64,000 bases of DNA. Origin: Protopterus annectens. Taxonomy: Eukaryota; Chordata; Ceratodontiformes; Protopteridae. The translations under genes were made by a program, and so were the position numbers. Within the stretch, counting starts at the first letter, position 1. Each line of letters begins with the position of its first letter. The notes below the pieces were generated by a model. The model was not told the origin of the DNA and ran no database searches. It worked only from the letters and a program-made list of their open reading frames with translations. Shown here piece by piece: positions 22,190-33,204 of the stretch. The stretch spans positions 1,940,236,955 to 1,940,300,954 of the forward strand of contig NC_056735.1 of NCBI RefSeq assembly GCF_019279795.1, given 5' to 3'.

Positions 22190-23391
22190 TAGCAGGAACA
22201 TATGTCTAATCACTCTGGAAAAAATCCTACATCATGCCACTGCACAGAGGTGGCATATCTACAGAGTCTAATAAATACAGACCAGTAGTGATCCCCCCCC
22301 CCCCGTCAAAAATATTACAGAAATGCATCCACATGCAGTTGGTGCAATACCTAACCTCAAATTATATGCTCTCAGAAACATAGCATGGCTTAAGGCCCCA
22401 GCACAGCACCACCACTGCTTTACAACATTTTATTAAATAATAAACCGACATGCTTGTGTCCACCATGTTCTTAGACTTGTTAAAGCTATTTCATACTGTC
22501 TCAACAGCAGCTCATTCAATTCTCAAAAGGACTTTCACAATACTCCTTGTTATGGTTCCTTAGTTATCTGTCTGGAAGGCAACAAGCCATTAAATGGCAG
22601 CAAACCTACTCATCCTTTCATCCAGTTACTACAGGTGTCCCTCAGGGCTCTATCCTGGGCCATCTTCTATTTAATATATTTATTAATGACCTCCATACCT
22701 CCACTCAACATGCTAGTTTAGTTCAGTATGCAGATGACTTGACATTAATATGTGCGGTGTCAACAATAAATAAGCTCCAAGACACTACCCACAAATCTTT
22801 CTACTAATCTCCTACTCAACCTCAAGAAAACTAAGTTAATGCTTTTCCCCTCAAATATTTGCCCAAATAAAAAGCAATCTTTTACCATAAAGGTAGCAGA
22901 TAATACTGTCACTGAAACTGTAAATCACAGTAAACTTCTAGGTGTTACAATAGATGACAGTCTCAGATATGTCCAGGATATACTTCACCATTAAATCTGC
23001 ACACCAGAAACTAGGCTCCCTTTATAGGATCAACGGATTCCTTACAGATACTGCTAGAAAAACTCTAGTCAACACCTTCTTATTGACAACTGTCTTTCAC
23101 ACTGCTATTATCCTGATAAACTTAAACATAACTCAAAGAACTAAACTTGCCTTCTGCTACTATAAAATAGCAACATTTTCCATCAGTTTCCCTCATAGGC
23201 CCCACCATTGTCATAACTTAAAGCAATTAAACTGGCTTGAACTAAACAACTACCTAACATATTTACAACCAATTGCAGCACACAAACGTATTCATCATCC
23301 AGAAAAATGCCCTGCACTACTGCCCAACTGCCTAGCAAGAGACCTCTGCTCTAGTGACAGATTTTTATTACTTACAAATAAGTCAAATAAT
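22190..23391 (+). mobile_element. L2-like LINE, RT to C-terminus
   Basis: A 5'-truncated LINE. Near 22215 'SYIMPLHRGG...ESNKYRPV' gives the RT N-terminus. 'MFLDLLKLFHTVS' near 22470 is motif A with the Asp kept. 22547-22807 holds 'TTGVPQGSILGHLLFNIFIN' and the catalytic 'QYADDLTLICAV'. 22954-23400 encodes the thumb and C-terminus, ending at 'LLTNKSNNF', where a SINE interrupts it. Stops and frame changes separate the blocks. A poly-C run near 22292 lies within. Same family as 15200-15455, 17334-17666 and 60600-63400. Confidence 0.85.
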
Positions 23392-23678
23392 TTCTGTGGT
23401 GGTACAGAGGTAGTATTGTTACCTCACAGCAAGAGGTTCTCCCGTTCGATTCTCGGCTTGGCTTGGGAGTGCCTTCTGTGTGGAGTCTGCATGTCCTCCC
23501 TGCAGTTGAGTAGCGTTCGAAAGACATATGTGCGTAAATGGGCCTGCCTTTGTTGAAGGTTAAGCATCGAGCTGGTATCTCGGCATTTCATAAAAATCTA
23601 CTGCCAATCATTAGCGGACTGGAGTTCCGCTGTGGCGATGCCTTACCGGGAAAAAGCCGAAAGACCAACAACAACAAA
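23384..23678 (+). mobile_element. V-SINE-type SINE
   Basis: The tRNA-like head has pol III boxes: A-box-like TGGTACAGAGGTAG near 23399 and B-box-like GTTCGATTC near 23444. It is followed by the conserved V-SINE core CTGTGTGGAGTCTGCATG (about 23478) with CTCCCTG. The 3' tail ends in CCGGGAAAAAGCCGAAAG and (AAC)n. A 10-bp direct repeat ACAAATAAGT flanks it (23374-23383, 23674-23683). It is a possible target duplication, but the LINE reading does not clearly resume after it. Confidence 0.82.
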
Positions 23679-23704
23679 TAAGTACCAAAAAGCACCTCCA
23701 GGAA

Positions 23705-24325
23705 TCCAAGCACTATCCAAACGACTGAAACAACAAGAAGATTCCTCGAAGAAATACTGTGACAGGATCCAATGTTAATTAAAAACTTCTATTTATTGTC
23801 CAGAATAACAAATGTTGAGCGCTTTCACCTACAGTAAGTAGGTTTCATCAGAAAATACAGAAATCAATTAAACACACTTATATACCTAAATTTCCCGCCC
23901 ATTTAACCAATTAGTCTCTTAAATGGACCTGTTACCTTAATTACTATCAAAATAATATAAAAATACTATTACCAATGATATCAAAATTATCTCTGGTAAA
24001 ATATTAACTTAATACTATATTCTAAAAACAATTTAATATGATACACAATTACATATGCATATGTTCAACATTTATACAAATATATAAAAAAATGTATACA
24101 TAAAAATGCACATAAACTTCATTCAATATTAGTCTAAAATTATATCCTTCATAAAGATAACACAGGCTGCATTGTAAGCAGATACTAAACCCTAATAAGA
24201 GGCTTGGTGGGAATGTATTTATTAATACCAGGGGTACAACCAGCATTCAATCTGATCTGCCATTTGATTTCCCTTTTCCCCCAGTATTGCCTTGACATCC
24301 CCTGCCCTAGGATTACTCTTAATGA
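23705..24325 (-). mobile_element. PLE family A, 3' end only
   Basis: About 615 bp very close to 15456-16050, including the tail 'AACAACAAGAAGATTCCTC' and the 3' UTR. It ends before any coding part, so it is a severely 5'-truncated copy. The hammerhead-like motif is better preserved here than in the 15456 copy. Confidence 0.88.
23819..23851 (-). ncRNA. Hammerhead-ribozyme-like motif of PLE family A
   Basis: Minus strand: CTGATGA, an extra A, a perfect 6-bp stem ACCTAC/GTAGGT with loop TTACT, then GAAAGCGC. A possible stem III is AGC...GTT further on. The core sequences match the hammerhead consensus CUGANGA and GAAA apart from the extra A. Stem I was not convincingly found. Confidence 0.5.
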
Positions 24326-24429
24326 ATTTAATATACTCTGTGTACTTCAGAAATGCTTACATCCTGGAGGACAGGAGCTATACTATGCTTTTATGTGGTT
24401 GAGTAAAGAAAGAGAGGGGAGGAGCAGGG

Positions 24430-25690
24430 AAGTACCAACCTGTTAGCTTAATATCTGTTATGGTAAAAAGTGATAGATACATTCCTTATCAAAAGGCTAG
24501 CTACTGATGGTGATGGCAGCTCACTCAGATCAACAATCCATGTGGTCTTATTGAGTAAACAACTGAGAGATGAATTTGGCATGTTTTTTTGTCTAGGTTC
24601 CATAATATGGAACACTGATACACATAGTTTACATGGACCCCAGCAAGGCTTTTGACTCTATCCCATAGACCATATTTCTAGAAAAATCTCCTGAAGATGG
24701 AGTTAGGATCATGTGTAAAGAATATGATCACTGTAGGATCAAAGACGTTCGTGTGGAGAAACTCATTTCAGGATTCATGTAATTGTTTAGTAGAATAAAG
24801 CAGGGTCTACCTAGCTCCAGTACTCTTCAATATATGTTTCTTTTAGAAGTATCTGAGGGAATATGGAAGAAGAACAACCTTCTCAACTGACACAGAGTTA
24901 GAGGCAATAGCAGAGCATGGTAGAAAATTCTAAGGTATTTAGAAAGACTGATTGAATGGGCAGAAATATGGAATTTGAGGTACAGTGCATTCAAATGCAA
25001 AGTACTAAAATTAAGCCACAACTACCCTGTAAAAACGATGACAAGAGATCATGAAAGAGTTATGGGGAAATTATTAACACTTGGAATGGAAGAGAAAGAG
25101 TAACATGAGAGGGCATTATGATCAGCTAACAGAATTATATGTATATCAGGATGATAAACTCCAGCAACAAAAGTGTAATGCTTCCACTATACTTATCCCA
25201 GATTGGGTCACACCTTTTATATGGCATGTATTTCTGGGAGCCATACAATGAGAATGGAGTCATTAGGAAAACCAGCAGAAGGATGACTGCGATTGAGAGT
25301 AAGAGGAATGACCAGATATCATAGAAACTGATCTCCTTTTCAGCTGAGACTAGGAGATATGGATGAGGACATGATATAAGTGCATGCAAAAATATCAGTG
25401 AGATTTGAACATGTCATCTTGAAGAAGGATAGTGGGAGAGGCCTAGTCATGGGCAACAGACTGAAGATGCCAAACACTTCTTTGATCTTAGAAAGTATTT
25501 CTTCTTGCAGAGTTTTGGATCCATGGGCTAGGCTATTAGAATGAATGTTAAAGCTGTACTCCAGAGTCACTCAAGAGGGTATGGGATAAGCAGTGAAGTG
25601 ATGAGTCTGAAGAAAATAATAGATGTGAAGTATTTATTAAAAAAAAAATCTGCTAGTCAGGTGATTGGACTAATCTAGGGATCCCTTTCA
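24430..25690 (+). mobile_element. Decayed CR1/L2-group LINE
   Basis: Blocks of an RT in shifting frames: 'VYMDPSKAFDSIP' near 24632 (motif A), 'RIKQGLPSSS' near 24795 (compare the usual GxPQGSVL), 'LIEWAEIWNLRYSAFKCKVL' near 24950, and 'DLRKYFFLQSFGSMG' near 25480 (C-terminal block). Order and spacing match a LINE ORF2. The catalytic YADD block is not visible. Related to 11380-12450. Confidence 0.65.
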
Positions 25691-26095
25691 GTAAAACCAG
25701 AGTCCTCAGATAATCAAAAAATGGAGATCATTGATATATACAGTACTATAAATATAAAGAAGAAATATTTTAGCTTTCATTCTATATGCCCTTTTTGAGT
25801 TATGGTTCCAAGAATGGCTTGTTAAGTATGTTCACAGATACTTCCTAGGCTACTGAGCTGTGATGTTGCTTAAAAGCCTAATCCTGCATTCCCATGATTT
25901 TTTGTAGCCCTTGTGATCTAAGTATGAACAAGATAGAGCCAAGCAGAACATTTGCATGTTATCCCTATCCATAATGGTTATGGTGCTAAATGGAGGAACG
26001 TTTGCGGATTCCGATCCATTTATCCAGATAATGTTTGTAGAGAGTAAGAGAAGTACTTTGCTCTATGTGGAGAATAAGACAATTTAAAGTAAGTG
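25691..26095. other. No recognisable feature
   Basis: Nothing identified. Confidence 0.5.
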
Positions 26096-26099
26096 CTTT

Positions 26100-26235
26100 G
26101 CTGGGTTTGGCATAATTGTTAAAGTATTTACCTCAGCGACACAAGTTACAGAATTTGATTCTAACCCTGAGGTACTGGCTAAGCTTAAAATGCCCCTTCA
26201 GGGCAATTATCCTAGTATCTCCTATGAACCTAAAT
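26100..26235 (+). mobile_element. tRNA-headed SINE with CR1-like tail
   Basis: The head reads TTTGGCATAATTGTTAAAGT (A-box-like), ACCTCAGCGACACAAG, then GAATTTGATTC (B-box-like). The tail GGCTAAGCTTAAAATG...CCTAGTATCTCCTATGAACC matches the 3' end of the CR1 family seen in reverse near 33604-33660 (GGCTAGGCTT...CCTAGTACCTACCTATGAAC). A shared 3' end is the usual sign that a SINE is mobilised by that LINE. Confidence 0.65.
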
Positions 26236-26239
26236 TTGA

Positions 26240-26925
26240 ATACAGTGGAGAATATTAAACATATGATGGAAGCTTACCAAACACAAATCAGGTTTTGTTA
26301 TAATATCTGTGTTGAGTCACAAAAAATGTATTGCATGCTTATCAGTGTCATAAGATGTTATCTGTTAACATGCAGATCATATCATACTGGAGTGCAATAT
26401 ATATCTAACAAGAAGAATATTCTAGCATTGACTGTCTGGAAGACATTCAGGAGGTTAGCAAAGAGTACATGAACAAAAATAAAGTGCAGTGATAGGATGA
26501 AGAGTAGAAAGGAGATAAGCAGCACATATGTTTTCTTTGGAACAGATTGATATAATTTAAGCAAAAGCAGAAAAAGAAAACAGTAGGCAAGCAATTATTA
26601 TCCTGTCACTCAAAACTTTGCCATTTATATGAATTTTTAAGATGTGCTAATGGATATTTTTTTTTCTGAATAATGAGCAAAGCGTTAAAGATATTTGTTT
26701 ACTGGGGAATGAGTTTCATGAAGTAGTATTAGTTTATGAATACTAAACAAGAGCATCTTGTCTTAAGTTATTCTGAGGTGTATTTTGGTGAGTAGCTACA
26801 GGGATCAGAAATCACGGATGCTATGTTATTCTTAGTGACTAGTTACTGGGAAGTTTTATAAATGTTTCAAATACTGTGAAGGATGACTAACTACTACTAA
26901 TATCAAGTTTCTAACAAATTAGCTA
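26240..26925. other. No recognisable feature
   Basis: Nothing identified. Confidence 0.5.
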
Positions 26926-26929
26926 GGTC

Positions 26930-28620
26930 ACATGCATACAAATATTTCAAGGACAGGCATTAATGTCCTTCTAGCCTTTCCGATATACCAGAACATTTGT
27001 TCCTATAATAAGTGGCCAGGCTGTTCTTAACAACATCTAAACTAGCACTTGCTTTAATGTTATTTGGCAGTCTGTTCCTTGCATCAGCTGCTCTCTCAGA
27101 GAACCAGTTGTGCACTTGTCATTCCTACAGAATCTCCTACATAGGTTATCTGATGATTCTCTACTATTTTTGATAACCCCAAACATTCTCAGAGGTCCTG
27201 TATTCCTGAATACAATTTCCACATAAATATTTATATGAAACACTGTACAGGTTCAGATATTTTACTCTTTCATAACTTAAATTTTCATATCCATGAATGT
27301 CCATGGTATATTTCTACTATACCTTTCCCTGTTTACTTGTGTGTGTTTTCTCATTGGGTTTCTATATTGTTATTCCATACTCAAGTTTGGGTCTAATGTA
27401 AGTGACAATGACTTCATCATTTCAGATTTCCTAGACTTTATAAATCATTTTAACAAACTATAGTTCCATAACTATTGTTAATCAATTGCTATGATTAGAA
27501 AAACTCAATGGTGTATCTACCCACATGTCCAAGTCCTTAAAAGAATCTGCAGTTTCAGTCACTGTGTGCTGTATTAAATATTCACCTTTCAATTTATGTC
27601 GCCCAAATCTCATATGCTTAGTTTTTGATATATTTATCAGCATATTATTCTCCTGTGCCCAAATGGTCAATTTAGTCAAGTTCTTTTGCAAACATGCCTT
27701 ATCTGTAACACATGTAATCAGTTTACCCAATTTCAAGTCATCTGCATACAGACTGTAGAACACCTCAGATGAAAAATATAGGTCTGAAAGATACAATCTA
27801 AGCAAGTATTGTCCTACAACAGAGCCCTGTGTGTCACTCTGACTATAACCAACAATTTCACCTTTCCAGTAGTTGTTTGATACTTGCCATGTCCTATTTG
27901 CAAGCCCTGCATCCATCCATCTTATCAACAGTACATCAATACCTAGCTGTACTAATTTATTAATCAGTGTTTTGTGTATGACCTTGTCAGGTGCTGAAGT
28001 TAAATCTGTATGAATTACATCACAGCACAATTTTTCATTCATAGCTCTCATTATATTGCTGTAGAACATCATGTTACAGGTGGTAATAGATCTATTTTCA
28101 ACATATGCATGCTGATGTATGGTTTCCAGAACCAGATTTTTTAATTCTGACAATAACTTATTCAGTATTACCATATCCATTATTTTTCCACAACTTGAAA
28201 GTAGACAAGGGTCTGTATGACTCTGGATTTATTCTACTTCCCTTTCCCTTAAAGAGAGGTTTAATAAGTATGTCTGCAATATTGAGGAATTTCCCCATAT
28301 TTATACTACTTAGCATATAATAGATATAATGATACTGTAATTTCATGTTGACATTTTCTCAGGTCATTATTACAGATTCTGCCTATTCCCTGTGCTTTCT
28401 TTGGATCCAGTTTGCATACTACTTTTTCAATGTAATCTAATTTGATTTCAGTATCTGAGGTTACCTGGATGTCACTAGGATTACTTACCACCCCCTTTGT
28501 GGAGCCAAACCGTTTGCATAAGATTTTGTAAATATAGCTATAATCTGTTTTGTCTGAGAATAGATTTCAGCATCTACACACAGCTTATCAATGTGTATGC
28601 ACTTATTCCTTCTACATCTT
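26930..28620 (-). mobile_element. CR1 LINE (family D), RT half
   Basis: The 3' half of a minus-strand CR1-clade LINE whose 5' half is at 57690-59300. It reads from 'CKLDPKKAQGIG' (28491-28306) through the RT (28180-27482: 'IVGYSQSDTQGSVVGQYLLR', catalytic 'YSLYADDLKLGKLI') to the C-terminal block (27243-26962). The product ends in 'NIKASASLDVVKNSLATYY' and a stop near 26962. Several frames are used and the RT shows substitutions (PQGS to TQGS), so it is dead. It is interrupted at 28621 by the Harbinger region. Confidence 0.85.
27482..28180 (-). pseudogene. CR1 reverse transcriptase core
   Basis: A 232-codon open stretch with the palm of a CR1 RT. The motif A region 'CCDVIHTDLTSAPDKVIH' has Asp in place but an altered KAFD. 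The motif B region is 'SDTQGSVVGQYLL', motif C is 'LYADDLKL' with both Asp residues, and a following block is 'LTIWAQENNMLINISKTKHM'. It is open over the whole palm, yet flanking blocks are in other frames. Confidence 0.85.
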
Positions 28621-28648
28621 GGGGGCAATTCAACAAAGCTTACATGGA
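28621..28648. repeat. Harbinger left terminal inverted repeat
   Basis: GGGGGCAATTCAACAAAG then CTTACATGGAG. It pairs with the reverse complement of 57660-57687 (GGGCAGGATTCACGAAG, GCTTGCACGGAG). Most differences are transitions. The stop codon of the leftward Myb-like gene (28642-28640) lies inside it. Confidence 0.65.
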
Positions 28649-29483
28649 GCGAATCTCACATGCCCATGGCCTGCTATGGTGTGGAGTGGATAGCAGCTTC
28701 CCTTCGGTAGTGCTGGTGGTCCTGCCACTATGGGAGTGTGAATGTCCATGGCCACTTGGGCTCTCAGCTGATGTTGCTACTGACATACCTCGTCCACGTG
28801 TCCAACAGCCTACTACTAGCACATGTTCAAGAGCAGACATTGCATGTTTGAGCACTGACGATGTCTCACCTCACCCCACTGTCTATCCACAACATCAGCA
28901 AAATGATGTATAGCATTAGGAAGGTGGTGGAGGTCGTCATGCATGGCAGGTAGTGTTGCATCTATGACTCTGAGCATCTGTCAGGTGTACCATTCATAAT
29001 GTGCCTGTGCCCCCATGATGGGCCTAAACATGAGTTGGGTGACACCTGCTGGGACACCTTTGACAGGGACTGGATGAACAGCAGTCCTCCTTTGATTACC
29101 CCATCAATCTGCCTGTGTGGGTCCTCACCAGATCTCTGGCTATGGCTAGTGTCTACACTCACAGATTTCATAGTCACCACACTAGCCTATTGTATGTCAC
29201 CACCCTCTCACTGTCCAATATCTGTGGCTGCTGGTGACTGGATATGTGTGGGCATACTGACCATGTGCAGGGACATTGTTGGTGGAATTGGGATGTCAAC
29301 CAATGGTACAGATTCAGCCCTCAGCAACCCCACCTGTGCCCCACTATGACCACCATCAGCATCATAGGCTGATAAGATGCTGACATCAGGTTGTGAGGGG
29401 GAGATACCCCAACCACCATGTTCACCTGTGAGGAGAAGACAGCATATGTAAATTACTACCTGCACGATAATGTTTGCCGATAT

Positions 29484-29562
<79 letters not shown>

Positions 29563-30607
29563 TGCACACAAACAGGTGAAGTGGCACAAAGACATTATAC
29601 AGACCACACTTTTTGAATGATGACATGCATAACACACATTTGGACCACAACAGATACACTATGAACAGGCCCTCAACAACATGCTTACTAATGTACGCTA
29701 TACAACAGTATATGCCAATATTTTACAGCTCCTGCAAATAGGCTCCCATGATGACCAATGTGATCTACCGCAGTTAACCCCACCACACATGCGCATGCAC
29801 ATATTGCAATATGGCTAAGCATAACAGTTGTTTGCATGGAAAACTGGCTGCCCTCAACATGCCTATGGTATTGGTGAGCCACAACAAGGCAGCTCCACAC
29901 TTACCGGCTTCAGGTTGCTGTTCCCCAGCCACACCAGAGGACCTATGTAGTTGTGGTGGAGAGGTATTGTCAGCACACACACATGAGGCATTGGTACAGG
30001 ATAATATGTACAATCATGAACATTTACAGTACAAGCTGTAATACTACACAAATTGCTGACATTCACAATAGGTGTGCACTTGTGTGCATAACAAAAGCCC
30101 ACCTGCAAATGCAATTTGACTAGACATATGCATACAGGTATGCAAAGTCTGCCACTATGAATGCTACAGTATTGACGTGATGCCCACTGGGGCCTTACCT
30201 GCACACTCCTCAGTTATTGACTCTGTACCACCCACCTCCACAACATAGACATTGACGGTTTCCTGGGAGGTGGTGGCTGCACCAAGGTTTGCGAGGAACT
30301 CCTCAGTGGCTGTGAGTGGTGCTTGTGTAGCAGGTCCTCCACCTATGCCAGCATGGTCCCTGGCCACAGCAGCAGCCCTTTGCCGTGCATTGTGTACCAG
30401 GTTTGTAGCATGGTGTCAGACCTCTTTGTAGGTCCTGTCCCAATGTCCCGCATTGATGGCTGTCGCTACCAGTTCCACTCACAGGGCAGTGCATTCCTGC
30501 AGGTTTTGCCGATTCCTTCCTGACATTACTCTGTGATGGACTCTATGGGCATCGATGATTGCTGCAGTCTCTGTGTCTGAGAAGGGCAGGTTGCATCTGT
30601 GGTACAT
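28640..30607 (-). pseudogene. Myb/SANT-like Harbinger partner protein A, broken
   Basis: Three exons on the minus strand: 30607-30199, 29942-29905 and 29425 onward, each with AG acceptors and GT donors (CAG|GTAAGG, CCG|GTAAGT). Exon 1 is 409 bp from ATG, as in copy B. The product begins 'MYHRCNLPFSDTETAAIIDA', then 'VATAINAGHWDRTYKEV' and 'HNARQRAAAVARDHAGIGGG', ending with a linker like NAIF1-type proteins. TGA stops replace the conserved Trp (codon 43) and an Arg (codon 64). Exon 2 is 38 bp against 39 in B, which would shift the frame. A coil-like block ('AIHHFADVVDRQWGEV') and a Ser/His-rich tail reach the left terminal repeat. A CA microsatellite fills intron 2. Confidence 0.75.
29485..29560. 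repeat. (CA)n microsatellite
   Basis: Nearly pure CA repeat, between exons 2 and 3 of the Myb-like gene A. Confidence 0.97.
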
Positions 30608-30619
30608 CCCACCTGAAAG

Positions 30620-33200
30620 ACATGAACAGGGGAATACATCACAGGACCTCATACATTAGCCATCATTATGTACAAACCCTGCACATCCACTTTTCCTAGC
30701 ACTATCCACCACTAACACCCACATCACACTACTGCCATCTATCAGTACAGTATGTGTGTAGTTATTGTCAACATACTGGCATTACAGCATGCATTGCCCC
30801 CATGATCCTGATGTTTCATGTTCCCCCAATGAAAACCATTAATGTGCATAATCCTCCATTCATCATTCACATCACACAGCACATGCAGCAGCTGGGGACA
30901 TCACAGAGGTTCCCCACCAGGGAATACCAGGCCATCAAACATCCACCATACACCTATAGGCTATAAGACCAGCCCTCTACGTGGTGTCATACATACTCCT
31001 TAGGAGTGACCTCTCAGGCAATCACAGAATCCATATTGCTGGGACTTCTGCATAAGTGCAAGTCATGCTCTACTGTGTTAACACACACACATGCTCAACA
31101 TAGTGAGTGACCTGCACTGGCCTTGTTGGCAGCTCACATGTGTGTCACACACAATCACCCTGTGGTGGAATGGGCACCCTGTCCACATCAGGCAAGGTAC
31201 CTACCTAAACATTTCCTGGTGTAACGTAGTCAGATGGATGGTTAACAACTCATACACCCTTGGGATACCACCTGTGTACCTGTTTGATAGGGACATCAGC
31301 TGCTACCTGGCATACACATGGGCTGACATGTGGCCTAGCCCATCCCCTGATGTGGTTCCACCCTAGGGTGATGCAGGACCAGTGGAGAAGGCAGTTAGAT
31401 GTTGTGCCGTGGCCAGATGAGGCAGGATAGGCTGATCTGCTGGGATCTACCTACCCACACCTGCTATGGTATAAAGGTTTTTCATAGTGTATTGGTTAGT
31501 CATAAACAAAACATTTCAACATTGGTTATAACAGCATGCATGGGTGTTCCAATTAACCCAGAACAACAGAATTGGGGAAAGTGCATGGCAAACTGCATGC
31601 ATGCATAAATGGAATAGCAGTCATTATTGTAACAGCATGCCAGTAACATTTACGGCAACAGGCCACCAACAATGGAATTTCAACAAGGTATGTTAGTAGT
31701 GAACCATTTAAATATATGAACAATAATAGGTCAAATATCCCAACATTAGGTTTTGAGAACAACATACCCATAGTACATGAATAATAATTTTTGAATCAGA
31801 TAAGGGGTGGGGGGAGAGAAAAACAGTCCATTACCAACTGTATAGGCTTATATTTTCCACAACAGTTCCTTTCAATACTCTACAGGTCGGCCCTCACTTT
31901 ACATCTACCTGAGACCTATAGCTACCATAGCACATATATACCTGTTAATCTGTTGACCTGGAATGCTATGGGGCAAGCTGCGACAACTGTAGGCACATGA
32001 GAAGAGGGGACTCATTCGTGTCAAGGTTACATATATGAATAACAAGGTGTACCCTGCACTGTTGTTGTATGAATGTGCTAATGGTATACTTCTGCTGGAT
32101 TTATATCTGTATGCAAGATTACTGGCAACAGTGATCAATAGACATGACAGCAGGACACTTGAAAGACATGTATCGGGAAGAGTTGATAGTGTATATAGCT
32201 ATCCTGCTGTCATTTGTTGGCATGGAGCTGAGCATTGGAACATTTGTACACAGTTGATTAGTATACTATTCATATAGCTAATACAATCATTTCTTTACAT
32301 GCGAGTCCTGTTGAGAAAATATCTGTTAACACTACCTGACAGTTGCTACAAATACTCAGGATTACTTGTGTGTCACTATGAACACATCTTTGTACTAGTC
32401 CTTGGATCCAAACCATGGTCTGTGTGTGCAAAATTTAACAAGAGATATATGTATTTCTCATCGCACTGAGCTAATGGGGGACTGCTATCTGCTGCTTGAC
32501 TTATTTCTGCCTACAACTCACTTGGTCACACATTCTGATCTTGTAATATAAGTGGAGTGTCACAGTGTCATATGTGATAGATAGTTAGTGAACTGCGTAT
32601 TAATACTTTGCCTGCAGGTGTGCACGTTTAACCCCTAGTGGATGTGATTATGTGTGATCTGTACAGACCATAGTAGGCTGCTGGGGTTGCATAGCCGATC
32701 CATACACATTTGCACATCATATATTTGCAATCTCCACTTATTACAGTCTTGTACTAGTCATCCTGCATGGCCCTCCATGTTATGAGCCCTCTCCTCTGCA
32801 GCTGTGGGGAGAAAACACACCATTATGCATACCTGTATATCACATATTCACACTATTATTTGATATATCACCTGTAGATATACTTGCAAACATCTGGGGC
32901 ATTCTGGGCCCAAGCATCATGGATCCATTGGGCCGAGAGTACCCCTTCCTCTGTCTCAGGTCATAATAATGATGACAGACCTGTTCACCAGTTCAGGGGA
33001 TGCAGTGGCACTGGTGAGCTCACATGCCAGATGGCCCCAGCCTCAGACTTGTATTCTGAGCCCTGATATTGACCCTGCAACAGTCTGTCATCATGGTTCT
33101 TCACAAGGAGTCCAGCTATGACCCTGGACTCAAGAATGCCCCAGTGTTGTGCCCAAAAGCTCACTCAATCTGCTGCACCTGGCATACTTCCTACAGGGAT
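30620..33200. other. Harbinger interior, nothing recognised
   Basis: Moderate GC, rich in TGTG/CACA words. A 91-codon plus frame at 31091-31366 (Trp-rich, 'RDISCYLAYTWADMWPSP') matches nothing I know. Possible 5' region of Myb gene A at its left edge. Confidence 0.45.
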
Positions 33201-33204
33201 CAAA

